Under the pieces are notes generated by a model, which saw nothing but the letters and a program-made list of their open reading frames with translations, was not told the DNA's origin and searched no databases. The translations under genes and the position numbers were made by a program. This document shows, piece by piece, positions 40,824-49,815 of a stretch of DNA of 64,000 nucleotides (position 1 is its first letter; every line of letters starts with the position of its first letter). Source of the stretch: Burkholderiales bacterium (GTDB lineage: Bacteria; Pseudomonadota; Gammaproteobacteria; Burkholderiales; WYBJ01); the NCBI GenBank assembly GCA_022841915.1, contig JALHQN010000001.1, positions 62,001 to 126,000 on the forward strand, written 5' to 3'.

Positions 40824-41975
40824 TCATTTCAGCTGGTCGTGGAGCAGCGACAGAATCCGGTTGGCGGTTTCCGAGCGCTCGGGCTGGCCGCTATTGTTGA
40901 GCACGCTGACCCGGGACGTGGCATCGTTACCGCCATCCGTCACGGCGATCCTGAATTGGGCATTGCGCTCCTTGGGATCCGGGGTGCTGCGCCAGAAGGC
41001 CAGCTTGGAGAGCATTCCCGTCGGCTCCTTGCTGCGGGCATCGACATTGGGATCGACGTAGCGCACGAAGTAAAGGCCCTTGGAGCGATCCCTGTCCTCG
41101 ACCGTGAACCCGACCCTGTCGAGCGCCAGCCCGACCCGTCGCCATGCGCGGTCGAACTGGTCATCGACCGCCAGGAGACCCACACCGTCTTGACCGCGCG
41201 TAAGTCGCGCTCGAGGGGCCGCGGCGGCCTGCTGCAATTGCGCTTTGGCACGCGCCTCCTGCACGCCGAACCGGACCATCAGGCGACGCAGCATTTCCGC
41301 TTCGAGATCCGGATCCGCCGGGCGCGGCTGCCACACGGTGCGCTTGCTGTCCCCGGTCGAATCCTCGAAAACTTCGATCATGCCGCGATGGCTGATATAG
41401 ATCTCGGTCGTCGTGCCGCCGCTGCCTCGTTCGAGCCTCGTGCGGTACTTGTCCCGCTCGGAAGTGGACGACATGCTGCCGAGCAGTTTCGCAAAACCGT
41501 CTCTAATGAACCCGTCCCGGAACTGCGCGCGATTCTCGGCCCAGTCCGTCTCCATCACGCCCGCCTCCGGAATCTCCACGTTGACGAGGAAACCCACCTC
41601 CTGCCAGAACGCCTTGACCGTGGGCCAAAGCTGCTCGGGCGCACCTTTGACGACAAGCCAGCGCTGCGTGCCGGCGCGCTCGATCCGGGCATCGCTGACG
41701 TTGGGCAGAACCTCGGGGTTCGAGGTGGTCGGCTTGCTTGCCCGATCCTTCGTGTACGCCGAAAACGTGGCCGTCCCCGACGGGGTGACGTCAGGAACCA
41801 AGAAACGATCGTCGGTCGTGGGACGCGCCAGATCCGGCGGGATCTCCAGCGGAGGGAGACGACTGACGCTGGCACTCTTGTAGTCGACCTTGTTCGACTC
41901 CATCAAGTCGCTGACGGTGGAACAGCCTGTCGTCAGCAAGGCGGCGATAGCTATCGAAGCAACGGTCGATTTCAT
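40824..41975 (-). CDS. bamC: Outer-membrane assembly lipoprotein BamC
   Basis: The 383-residue protein has a lipoprotein signal with ALLTTGC (Cys17), the unstructured BamD-binding N-terminal region (YKSASVSRLPPLEIPPDL), and two helix-grip domains. These include RWLVVKGAPEQLWPTVKAFW, then QDGVGLLAVDDQFDRAWRRVGLALDRVGF and GLYFVRYVDPN. BamC is a lipoprotein of the BAM complex that inserts outer-membrane barrels. The ATG at 41975 starts the signal directly; the frame to 42065 adds an unlikely extension. It follows dapA by 43 nt, the classical proteobacterial order. Confidence 0.92.
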   Translation of the reverse strand: MKSTVASIAIAALLTTGCSTVSDLMESNKVDYKSASVSRLPPLEIPPDLARPTTDDRFLVPDVTPSGTATFSAYTKDRASKPTTSNPEVLPNVSDARIERAGTQRWLVVKGAPEQLWPTVKAFWQEVGFLVNVEIPEAGVMETDWAENRAQFRDGFIRDGFAKLLGSMSSTSERDKYRTRLERGSGGTTTEIYISHRGMIEVFEDSTGDSKRTVWQPRPADPDLEAEMLRRLMVRFGVQEARAKAQLQQAAAAPRARLTRGQDGVGLLAVDDQFDRAWRRVGLALDRVGFTVEDRDRSKGLYFVRYVDPNVDARSKEPTGMLSKLAFWRSTPDPKERNAQFRIAVTDGGNDATSRVSVLNNSGQPERSETANRILSLLHDQLK

Positions 41976-42018
41976 GGGCACAGGAAAAGGGGGAAAAGAA
42001 GCAAGTTCAGACGCGGGT

Positions 42019-42897
42019 TCAAGCAGCGAGTTCCGCGTGCCGCATGGCTTCCCGCAGAACTTCATGATAGCCCTGGGAAAGTCCCGTGAGGGGAAGGCGA
42101 ATGCCGCCCTCGACCAGACCCAACTGCTGCGCGACCCATTTGACCGGGACCGGATTGGGCTCCACGAACAGCGCCTTGTGCAGCGGCACGAGCTTGTTGT
42201 TCAATTCACGGGCGCGTCGAAGATCTCCGGCGAGGGCCGCCTCGCACATCTGATGCATCAACTTGGGAGCCACGTTGGCAGTGACCGAGATGACGCCATG
42301 GCCGCCTACGAGCATCAGCGCAAGCGCCGTACCATCGTCACCGCTGTAGACGGCAAAGTCCGAGCGCACGCGTCGAATGACGTCGATGCCGCGCTCGATA
42401 TTGGCCGTCGCGTCCTTGACGCCCACGATGTTCGGAATCTCTGCCAAGCGCAGCAGGGTGTCATTGGACAGATCGGCGACGGTTCGGCCCGGAACGTTGT
42501 AGACGATCTGCGGCAAATCGACGGCCTCGGCAATCGCCTTGAAATGCAGATACAGGCCTTCCTGGGTCGGTCTGTTGTAGTAGGGCACCACAGAGAGGCT
42601 CATGTCCGCACCGGCCTCTTTGGCGTAGGCGGACAGCTCGATCGCCTCGCGCGTGGAATTTGCGCCGGTGCCCGCAATGACCGGCTTTCGCCCGGCGACA
42701 TGATCGACCGCGGTGCGGATGAGCAACCGATGCTCATCCCAGTCGACCGTCGGCGACTCGCCCGTCGTGCCGACCACGACGATGCCATCGGTGCCTTCAC
42801 GCAGGTGGAAATCGATGAGGCGCCGGAACCTGTCCAAGTCCAGGCTGCCATCTTCGTGCATGGGAGTAACGATTGCGACCAGGCTGCCGGTAAGCAT
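42019..42897 (-). CDS. dapA: 4-hydroxy-tetrahydrodipicolinate synthase
   Basis: The 292-residue protein is a canonical Dap[14 protein letters not shown] carries Thr44-Thr45 of the proton relay, [11 protein letters not shown] supplies Tyr133 and [12 protein letters not shown] the Schiff-base Lys161. It condenses pyruvate with aspartate semialdehyde in lysine and diaminopimelate synthesis in the cytoplasm. Length is the usual 290-300. ATG 42897. The following genes on the same strand are bamC and an MBL hydrolase, the typical betaproteobacterial neighbourhood. A DapA-like paralogue lacking this Thr pair is at 14183-15115. Confidence 0.96.
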   Translation of the reverse strand: MLTGSLVAIVTPMHEDGSLDLDRFRRLIDFHLREGTDGIVVVGTTGESPTVDWDEHRLLIRTAVDHVAGRKPVIAGTGANSTREAIELSAYAKEAGADMSLSVVPYYNRPTQEGLYLHFKAIAEAVDLPQIVYNVPGRTVADLSNDTLLRLAEIPNIVGVKDATANIERGIDVIRRVRSDFAVYSGDDGTALALMLVGGHGVISVTANVAPKLMHQMCEAALAGDLRRARELNNKLVPLHKALFVEPNPVPVKWVAQQLGLVEGGIRLPLTGLSQGYHEVLREAMRHAELAA

Positions 42898-43006
42898 AGA
42901 GCCCTCGTCTAGAAAGAGGCCCTATTCTAACGCAAGGTTCCAATGGACGGGATGCCATTGCGGAGCTTGCGAAGGCCATCCTGGCGAGTTGCCACGGTGT
43001 AACTCG

Positions 43007-43537
43007 CTAGACCGACTGCGGACGCTCGGCACAGATCCTCTGCACCATCGCCGGCTTCGGCTCGTCCACCCGCAGATCCTCGTAGGCGATCACGTGCAAG
43101 CGCCCTCGAACGACCTCCAGAAGTTCGCCGGGCCGCAGGAGAAAATCCGGGTTGGCAGGACGCCCGAACCGCTCGTTGCCCGCGGCGAACGTCTCGTAGA
43201 GCAGTACGCCGCTCGGTGCGATGGCATCGACCAACGCGGGCAGCAAGGGTCGATGCAGGTAATTCGCGACCACGATGCCATCGAAGGTCTGCCCGGGACA
43301 AGGCCACGGGCCATCCTCTAGATCCGCCTGCAGCGCCTCGATGCCTGGAATGTCGCGCAGATGCCTCAGAGCCTCGGCATCCCGGTCCACGGCAAGCACC
43401 CGATAGCCGCGCTGCGCAAGCATGATCGCGTGCCGTCCCGAGCCGCACGCGAGATCCAGCACCTGACCGCCGGTCCGGATGCGGTCACACCAGCGCATGA
43501 TCCACGCTGAAGGCTGAACGAAAGGATGATGTGCCAT
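43007..43537 (-). CDS. Class I SAM-dependent methyltransferase
   Basis: The 176-residue protein has a Rossmann methyltransferase core. VLDLACGSGRHAIMLAQRGYRVLAVDRD is motif I with the acidic loop, LQADLEDGPWPC motif II and FDGIVVANYLHRPLL motif IV. The tellurite-resistance TehB-like or UbiE-like grouping fits the length, but the substrate is unknown. ATG 43537; the longer frame to 43618 is rejected. It is a lone gene, 109 nt upstream of dapA on the same strand, and diverges from mltB. Confidence 0.82.
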   Translation of the reverse strand: MAHHPFVQPSAWIMRWCDRIRTGGQVLDLACGSGRHAIMLAQRGYRVLAVDRDAEALRHLRDIPGIEALQADLEDGPWPCPGQTFDGIVVANYLHRPLLPALVDAIAPSGVLLYETFAAGNERFGRPANPDFLLRPGELLEVVRGRLHVIAYEDLRVDEPKPAMVQRICAERPQSV

Positions 43538-43640
43538 GATCGGTGCCTCGGACAACGACGGTGATTGCAGCGGCGGTGCGCCTGGAGCGCGCGAGGCCAT
43601 TGCCCGGTCCAGGCGCACGGCGCTCGCAAAGCGCAGTCAG

Positions 43641-43646
43641 TATAAT
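43641..43646 (+). promoter_or_regulatory. -10 element (TATAAT) upstream of mltB
   Basis: A perfect TATAAT lies 53 nt before the mltB ATG at 43700. The predicted transcript start is near 43653. No good -35 is seen 17 nt upstream. Confidence 0.45.
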
Positions 43647-43699
43647 CGCGCTGCTCTCGACGCAGCCCCTCCCGATCACCCTCTTTGCGCATACATTCG

Positions 43700-44944
43700 A
43701 TGCCCACACTCTGCCGTCTTTTCCGCGCCGCCCGGGCAACCGGCCTGCTCGTCTGCCTGCTGCCGCTGAACCAAGCACTCCACGCTGCCGCGACACCCGG
43801 CCCGGACGAATTCAACAATTGCCTCGCCCAGATTCGGGTGCAGGCGGCCAAAGCCGGGGTCTCTGCCCCCGTCGTCGAAGCTTCGCTCGAGGGCATCGAA
43901 CCCGACACCACCGTCCTGGACGCCATGGCCCATCAACCAGAGTTTCGCACCCCGATCTGGGACTATCTCGCGGGACTCGTCGACGAGCAGCGCGTGACGG
44001 ACGGACGCAGCCGGCTGCAGGAATGGGCAGCGGTGCTGACAGCCGCCGAGGAGAAATTCGGCGTGGACCGCCATACGATCGTCGCCGTCTGGGGTGTCGA
44101 ATCGGACTTCGGTCGTTTACTGGGCACGCGGCCTCTGGTCCGCTCGCTGGCGACGGTGTCGTGCGCCGGATCGCGGCAGCGGTTTTTTCGCGGCGAGCTG
44201 ATAGCCACGCTGAAGATCATCGAGAGCGGCGATTTCTCCCCTTCTGCTCTGGTCGGCTCCTGGGCGGGTGCATTCGGCCAGACGCAGTTCATGCCCTCGA
44301 CCTTCCTGCGCATCGCTGTCGACTTCGACGGCGACGGGCGCCGCGATATCGTCGGTTCGGTGCCCGATGCGCTTGGATCGACGGCGCACTACCTCAAGCG
44401 GGCGGGCTGGGTGAAGGACGCGCCGTGGGGGTATGAAGTCAAGCTGCCCCCGGGCTACAACGGTCCCTCGGGACGTCGTCATAAGCAAAGCCTCGCCCAA
44501 TGGTCGGCCCTGGGAATTCAGCGCATCGACGGGCGCCCCCTCGATGGCCCTGCCTCTGCAGGGCTGTTGCTGCCCGCAGGCGGCGGTGGTCCTGCATTCA
44601 TCGTCTTTCGCAACTTCGATGCGATCTATGCATACAACGCGGCGGAGTCGTATGCACTCGCAATCGCGCATCTCGCAGACCGACTACGCGGCGGCAGAGG
44701 CTTCGTGACAGCATGGCCGACCGATGACCGAGGCCTGTCCCGCATCGAACGCAAGGAAGTGCAGGAACGCTTGCTCGAACGAGGTTACGACATCGGTACT
44801 GCGGACGGCATGATCGGCCCGAAGACACGCGCGGCCATCAGAGAATTCATGGGCACGCGCGGAATCGCGACCGAGGGCCGGGCGGGCGGCCGCTTGCTCG
44901 ATGCGCTGCGCTCGACCAATCGCCCGGCGGGAACCCCGCGCTAG
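43700..44944 (+). CDS. mltB: Lytic murein transglycosylase B-type
   Basis: The 414-residue protein has an N-terminal signal peptide (ATGLLVCLLPLNQALHAA), an SLT-like glycosidase domain with the catalytic Glu134 in VAVWGVESDFGR, then FGQTQFMPSTFLRIAVDFDGDGRRDI and a peptidoglycan-binding domain at the end (ERKEVQERLLERGYDIGTADGMIGPKTRAAIREFM). It cleaves the MurNAc-GlcNAc bond to give 1,6-anhydro ends. No lipobox is visible, unlike E. coli MltB, so it may be soluble in the periplasm. ATG 43700. A hairpin terminator follows the stop. Confidence 0.9.
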   Translation: MPTLCRLFRAARATGLLVCLLPLNQALHAAATPGPDEFNNCLAQIRVQAAKAGVSAPVVEASLEGIEPDTTVLDAMAHQPEFRTPIWDYLAGLVDEQRVTDGRSRLQEWAAVLTAAEEKFGVDRHTIVAVWGVESDFGRLLGTRPLVRSLATVSCAGSRQRFFRGELIATLKIIESGDFSPSALVGSWAGAFGQTQFMPSTFLRIAVDFDGDGRRDIVGSVPDALGSTAHYLKRAGWVKDAPWGYEVKLPPGYNGPSGRRHKQSLAQWSALGIQRIDGRPLDGPASAGLLLPAGGGGPAFIVFRNFDAIYAYNAAESYALAIAHLADRLRGGRGFVTAWPTDDRGLSRIERKEVQERLLERGYDIGTADGMIGPKTRAAIREFMGTRGIATEGRAGGRLLDALRSTNRPAGTPR

Positions 44945-44989
44945 CACCCTGAAGCCGAGCCCGATCCGCTTCGAAACGCCACAGAAGAA

Positions 44990-45012
44990 GGGCACGCGCT
45001 GCAGGCGTGCCC
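44990..45012 (+). terminator. Hairpin after mltB
   Basis: GGGCACGC (44990-44997) pairs with GCGTGCCC (45005-45012) around a 7-nt loop. It lies between mltB and the convergent homospermidine synthase; no T-run follows. Confidence 0.5.
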
Positions 45013-45112
45013 GCTATTCGATCGGTCCAGCGCGAACACCGAAAGCTTGCCCACTAGGCGCGACGTGCCGCGCCTCGACGCCCGCATGAACGCGGCGCGC
45101 CCCGCGGTTCGT

Positions 45113-46537
45113 CTACACGACGCGAAAATTCTTGAACTGCCACGGATCGGACGCATCGACGTCCTCGGGAAAAATCATTCCCCGATCCTGCAGCGGCGTC
45201 CAATCGGTGTAGACGCCGACCAAGCTGCCCAGATACGGCTTGGCCACTTCGAGCACACGGGCAAAATCCATGTCGTCGGGATCGACCACGCCCGCTCGAG
45301 GATTTTCGCAGGCCCAAACTACCGCACCGAGCACGCCCGCTGCCACCTGCAAGGTGGTCGCGTTGTTGTATGGCGCCAGTTCGCGAGCCTCCCCGATGCT
45401 GAGCTGCGAACCGTACCAGTAGCCGCCGCGCTTGTGCCCCATCAACAACACGCCCAATTCGTCGATCCCGTCCTGGATGTCGTTCATCAACACCCGCTGG
45501 CGCGGCTGGATGCGATAGTTCCGGCCGCACAACTCATGCAGCGATAGGACAGCGGCATCGCACGGATGGTAGGCATAGTGCACCGTCGGCCGGAAGCAGA
45601 TGCGCTCGCCCTCTCGCACGGTGTAGTAGTCCGCAATCGATATCGATTCGCCATGCGTGATCAAGAAGCCGTGATAACTTCCGCTGAGCGGCGTCCAGCT
45701 GCGAACGCGCACCGACACGCCCGGCCGATTCAGGAAAATGGCGCACTGCGGCCCGAAGTCATAGCGTACCCCGTCCGGGGGAAAATGCCGCTCGTGGGAT
45801 CCCCAGCCGAGTTCGCTCGGCTGACAGCCTTCGCCGACGAAGCCATCCACCGACCACGTGTTGACGAACTCGTTCGGTCGCTTCTGGGAAAGCGCGTGCT
45901 GTGTGTCGCGTTCGGCGATGTGGACTACCTTCATGCCGATGCGCTCGGCAAGCTGCGCCCACTGCTCACGCGACTCGGGCGCCGGCGACGGCGCCTCCAG
46001 CCCCATGTCGCAAGCCATGTTGACCAGCGCTTGCTTGACGAAGTGAGATACCAGCCCCGGATTGGCGCCGTGCGTGAGAACCACTGTCGTGCTCTTGCCG
46101 AACTTGGCGTTCAGCTCGAGCGCCTTTACCCGAAGCGCATAATTCGTGCGTTCAGCGGCCGACACGCTCTGATCGGTATATCCACCCACCCAGGGCTCGA
46201 TGCATGTATCCAGGTACATCACGCCATGTTCGAGGCAATACTCGATCAATGCCGTGCTGGACACATCGACGGAAAGGTTGAGTATGAAATCGCCTGGCTC
46301 GATCACTTCGTCGAGCACATCGCGCCAGTTCAGGCGAGTAAGCGGTTGGATGCGATAAGGAACGCCGTAGGCCGCTGCTTGAGCGGCGCCGCGATCATCC
46401 GCGGTGATGATCAGTACGCCGTCTTTCCGGATCTCGAGGTGGCGCAGCAGCAAGGGCAAAGCGCCTTGGCCGACCGATCCGAAACCGATGAACACCAATT
46501 TCCCCGGTAGCCGGGCGTGCTTCTTGTACTCGACCAT
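45113..46537 (-). CDS. Homospermidine synthase
   Basis: The 474-residue protein has the bacterial homospermidine synthase signature. KLVFIGFGSVGQGALPLLLRH is the NAD-binding GxGxxG loop. ITADDRG, DFILNLSVDVSSTALIEYC, YLDTCIEPW and VVLTHGANPGLVSHFVKQAL are the conserved catalytic half. The end includes GVVDPDDMDFARVLEVAKPYL. It makes sym-homospermidine from putrescine with NAD, giving the polyamine that many alpha- and some betaproteobacteria use. ATG 46537; a GGAGG lies about 12 nt upstream. Convergent with mltB. I give no symbol because naming varies (hss). Confidence 0.92.
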   Translation of the reverse strand: MVEYKKHARLPGKLVFIGFGSVGQGALPLLLRHLEIRKDGVLIITADDRGAAQAAAYGVPYRIQPLTRLNWRDVLDEVIEPGDFILNLSVDVSSTALIEYCLEHGVMYLDTCIEPWVGGYTDQSVSAAERTNYALRVKALELNAKFGKSTTVVLTHGANPGLVSHFVKQALVNMACDMGLEAPSPAPESREQWAQLAERIGMKVVHIAERDTQHALSQKRPNEFVNTWSVDGFVGEGCQPSELGWGSHERHFPPDGVRYDFGPQCAIFLNRPGVSVRVRSWTPLSGSYHGFLITHGESISIADYYTVREGERICFRPTVHYAYHPCDAAVLSLHELCGRNYRIQPRQRVLMNDIQDGIDELGVLLMGHKRGGYWYGSQLSIGEARELAPYNNATTLQVAAGVLGAVVWACENPRAGVVDPDDMDFARVLEVAKPYLGSLVGVYTDWTPLQDRGMIFPEDVDASDPWQFKNFRVV

Positions 46538-47135
46538 TTCTCGATAGAGCCTCCGTAGTTAAGCGTGCCAGAGCAGGCGCGGGAGTGAGGGGGACGGGAA
46601 GAGCCCGGAGTTTAGCAACATCGGCTGTCCGTCGCAAAAATTGGGGCGATCGTCGTGGCTTCCCGGTGATTGCAGGTGCAGTTGCGCACGCGAACTGGCC
46701 CTGTTTGCTCTGGACGGAAGCACTTAATTCAAGCAAGCGTCCCCGGTTTTTGCCGTACGGCGCTCGCCGAGCTGATCAGCACCCCAGCCAAAGACCGGCT
46801 TGGTCGCCGCGATGCGCAGCCCCGGGGCCTGCGATTGAGCTCGCTCACGCCGAACAGATCGGCGGCGCGAATGTTCATGCGAACAACATGGCGAGAAACG
46901 CCGATCGTTGGATGCGCAATCTCGCAAACGGGAACAGCAGTCCGCCCGCCCGACGAAGCACGGCTGGCGACACTTCTCCCCGCCTTGGCCGTCAATCGCT
47001 TCTCCTGCGCTCCGAACTATCGTAACTTCCCAACGATGCCCGAAACAGGGGCTGCAGAATCTCGATGCGCGTTCCAGGCAGCGTGCGTCATTCGCGCGCG
47101 AATCCCAAGCCACACACTGAAAGAGGAAATCGACG
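46538..47135. other. Intergenic region (598 nt) with no recognised gene
   Basis: This gap between the divergent homospermidine synthase and GFA-family genes shows no convincing protein frame, hairpin or repeat by eye. It should hold promoters for both. Confidence 0.45.
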
Positions 47136-47522
47136 ATGAAGCGCTACGAAGGCGGCTGCCACTGCGGCAAGGTACGGTTTGCAATCGAAGGCGATATCGT
47201 CGCTGCTTCCCAGTGCAACTGCTCCATCTGCACCAAGAAAGGCGTGATCAACACGCGCGTGGCGCCCGAACGGCTGAAGATGCTCCAGGGCAGTGAAGAA
47301 CTTGCGCTCTATCAATTCGGCACGCTCACGGCCAAGCACTGGTACTGCAGACACTGCGGCATTCACGTTTTCGCCAATCCACGCCGAGCCCCGACGCAGT
47401 TCGCCGTGAACTTGCGCGCCTTGGACGACTTTCATCGCATCCTCCCGCAGCTGGTCGTGAAGCAGTTCGACGGGCAGCACTGGGAACAAGCGGTCGCGGC
47501 CGAAAGCGCGGGTCGTCCGTGA
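47136..47522 (+). CDS. GFA family zinc-binding protein (CENP-V/GFA domain)
   Basis: The 128-residue protein has the zinc-binding pattern of glutathione-dependent formaldehyde-activating (GFA)-type proteins. GGCHCGKVRFAIEG gives Cys8 and Cys10, QCNCSICTKKG gives Cys27, Cys29 and Cys32, and WYCRHCGIHVF supplies the last pair. The family is defined by fold; most members are not shown to activate formaldehyde, so the function is open. ATG 47136, with AAGAGGAAA before it. It stands alone, 45 nt from the stop of the convergent CapA-like gene. Confidence 0.88.
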   Translation: MKRYEGGCHCGKVRFAIEGDIVAASQCNCSICTKKGVINTRVAPERLKMLQGSEELALYQFGTLTAKHWYCRHCGIHVFANPRRAPTQFAVNLRALDDFHRILPQLVVKQFDGQHWEQAVAAESAGRP

Positions 47523-47567
47523 CGCGAACGAGGCCATCCGCGAACATGCGGAGGGCCCCGAAAGCGG

Positions 47568-48608
47568 CTATTTCTGCCAAATCACCAGTTCTTCGCCCTC
47601 GGGCGTGAGCTTGGTGCCGAAAGGATCGCAGAATCCCTGCAACCGCTCGAGCGCTTCCTTCTCCTCGGCGGGATTGGAGAAGAACGTCTCGTTGATGTCG
47701 TTGTGCCGAACTGTGCGGAAGGCGACTCGCTGCAGCTGCTTGCCATCGTAAGTCAGGCGCACCGCCTCACCGATCCAGTCGCCGTGCTTGCGCCCGCCAT
47801 GCCCGGTATGGAACGCGAAGTTGCCCAGCCCGTAGAAGACCGGCTTGCCCTTGTACATTTCCATCGGCAGCGAATAGTGCGGGCCATGACCGATCACGAC
47901 ATCCGCGCCTTCGTCGATGGCCGCATGGGCAATCTCGATCTGGTATTGCAGCACTTCTTCGAACAGCCCCCAGTGGTGGGACGCGACCAGGATGTCGCAC
48001 TGCGCGCGCAGGCTGGCGAGGTCTTCCTTGTAGCGTTTGAGGTGCATCGGATCGGCCCATGTGACGACCAGCGGCGGCACGCCGGGACGATTGGCCGGCG
48101 GCAACTCGGGGCGCACCTTGTAGAGCAGCGGTTGATAAGCGGTGTGCCCCTGCAGCACGGCGATGCCGGGCGAATGATCGCCGGCTTCATGCCCCGTCGG
48201 CCAGTAGACCGAGCTGCGCTGGATGAAGCCGTAGCGGACACCCTTGCGCTCGACGATCACCGGCGCATACGCACTCTTGCGATCCAGGCCTGCTCCGGTG
48301 TTCGGAATACCCAGGGCCTTCAGTGTCGCGCAGGAGGAAGTGATGGCCTCCGCGCCGTAGTTGACGTTGTTCGCGTTACCCACCGCGTCGAGACCGAGCA
48401 GCTTGAGCGCCTCGCCGATCTTGGGCGGCGCAAAAAATCCTTCGTCGCGCAGTTCGTGCGTGTTGCTGCGGTCGTACAAGCAGCACTCGAGATTGGCGAA
48501 CCGGCAGTCGGCGGTCGCCAGAGACTCCCGGACACGGCGAAACGGCACCGAGGGATCGGTGACGTTCATGAGATTGATATCGCCCAACAGGGCGAGCGTA
48601 TGTTTCAC
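47568..48608 (-). CDS. CapA family protein (metallophosphatase-like, poly-gamma-glutamate type)
   Basis: The 346-residue protein is a CapA/PgsA-type calcineurin-fold protein. LALLGDINLMNV opens the metal site, then FANLECCLYDR, GNANNVNYGAEA, VVTWADPMHLKRYKE, VASHHWG and VVIGHGPHYSLPMEMYKGKPVFYGLGNFAF, all conserved positions of this family. Members with this fold were first linked to poly-gamma-glutamate capsule, but most are of unknown role. No signal peptide is visible. The GTG at 48608 has GGAGG 9 nt upstream and begins at the family start, better than the GTG at 48641. Confidence 0.88.
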   Translation of the reverse strand: MKHTLALLGDINLMNVTDPSVPFRRVRESLATADCRFANLECCLYDRSNTHELRDEGFFAPPKIGEALKLLGLDAVGNANNVNYGAEAITSSCATLKALGIPNTGAGLDRKSAYAPVIVERKGVRYGFIQRSSVYWPTGHEAGDHSPGIAVLQGHTAYQPLLYKVRPELPPANRPGVPPLVVTWADPMHLKRYKEDLASLRAQCDILVASHHWGLFEEVLQYQIEIAHAAIDEGADVVIGHGPHYSLPMEMYKGKPVFYGLGNFAFHTGHGGRKHGDWIGEAVRLTYDGKQLQRVAFRTVRHNDINETFFSNPAEEKEALERLQGFCDPFGTKLTPEGEELVIWQK

Positions 48609-48926
48609 GAGTGGAATCCTCCGGTTAAATGCACGCGGCACGGGCTGCCGATCATGCAGCAGATCGGCCCCTGGCGCCAGCCCGGGCTAGCGGCACCGCG
48701 CCTCTGTAAGACTCACACTCGCCGGAGCCCCCGTCCGGCGCTCCAGGCGGGGAGGCTGCGCAGGCCACGCGACCAGCGCCAGCCCACATCGAGCGCGCAC
48801 TCGGCTCAGGCGCGGTGCGTGCGCCGCGAGCCGCTCAGATACACGGGGCGCGTCCCTGCTGGTTGCGCAATCGGCGCGACGACACCTGACGGACGTAGAA
48901 TCGCCCTAGCCATCCAGGAGCGTGCC
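48609..48926. other. Intergenic region (318 nt) between divergent genes
   Basis: Located between the CapA-like gene (minus) and the alpha/beta-hydrolase gene at the head of the UGSC cluster (plus). No protein frame or clear promoter could be recognised; the sequence is GC-rich. A GGAG-containing ribosome site precedes the hydrolase ATG. Confidence 0.4.
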
Positions 48927-49733
48927 ATGCCGAGCTTGCGTGTCGATCGCGATCTGCTACTGCATTATGTCGTCGATGACTACACGGATCCGTGGAGGCA
49001 ACCGCAGACCGTCGTCTTGCTCCATGGCTTGGGCGAAAGCGGCGCGGTCTGGCACGCTTGGGTGCCTCATCTTGCGCGCGACTATCGCGTCGTTCGTCCT
49101 GATCTGCGCGGATTCGGCGATTCGACGCCGATGCCGGCCGGCTATGCCTGGAGCGTGGAAACGCTGGTGAGGGACTGCCTTGTCCTGCTCGACGCGCTGG
49201 CTGTCACACGCGTCCATCTCGTCGGCGCCAAGCTCGCAGGCACGATTGCACGGGCATTCGCCGCTCGACATCCGGAGCGCATGCACACGCTCACCGTTGT
49301 CGGCTCCCCTCCGCCGCTGTGGGCAGGCCGGGCCGAGAAACTGCCCGCACTAGTGGCCGAGCTGCGGCAACTCGGGATACGGGAGTGGGCCCGCAAGAGC
49401 ATGGCAAGCCGCCTGGGAACGAAATTTTCCGCCGAAGGGCTGAAGTGGTGGGTCGACCTCATGGCGCGCACCGACCTCGAAAGCCAAATCGGCTTCATGC
49501 AGCACATCGAGTGCACCGACATCCGCGCCGATCTGCCGCGCATCCAATGTCCGACATTGGCGATTACCGCCAGCGGCAGCGGCGTGGCTTCCGTCGACGA
49601 GACACGCGCATGGCAATCGCAGATCTCCGGCTCCGAACTGAAGGTCATCGACAGCGACTCGTACCATGTCGCAGCCAGCGACGCGGACGCCTGCGCCAGT
49701 GCGACCTTGGCCTTCATGCGGCGCCACGCATGA
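48927..49733 (+). CDS. Alpha/beta-hydrolase-fold protein with Lys in place of the nucleophile
   Basis: The 268-residue protein has the alpha/beta-hydrolase layout. VVLLHGLGESGAVWHAW is the oxyanion loop, RVVRPDLRGFGDS the strand-4 region, and SYHVAASDAD carries the C-terminal His. The nucleophile elbow, normally G-x-S-x-G, reads VGAKLAGTIA, so Lys102 stands where Ser should be. The protein may be non-hydrolytic, or a variant enzyme. ATG 48927. It is followed after 82 nt by the conserved partner (49816) and then the selenoprotein gene, all on the plus strand. Its function is unknown. Confidence 0.8.
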   Translation: MPSLRVDRDLLLHYVVDDYTDPWRQPQTVVLLHGLGESGAVWHAWVPHLARDYRVVRPDLRGFGDSTPMPAGYAWSVETLVRDCLVLLDALAVTRVHLVGAKLAGTIARAFAARHPERMHTLTVVGSPPPLWAGRAEKLPALVAELRQLGIREWARKSMASRLGTKFSAEGLKWWVDLMARTDLESQIGFMQHIECTDIRADLPRIQCPTLAITASGSGVASVDETRAWQSQISGSELKVIDSDSYHVAASDADACASATLAFMRRHA

Positions 49734-49815
49734 CGCGCCGCAACTTTTCTACGCCTGCCATTCGGCGCATACTGCCATACGTTTTCGCAGCCCACATGCA
49801 CAGCCGAGGATAAGA

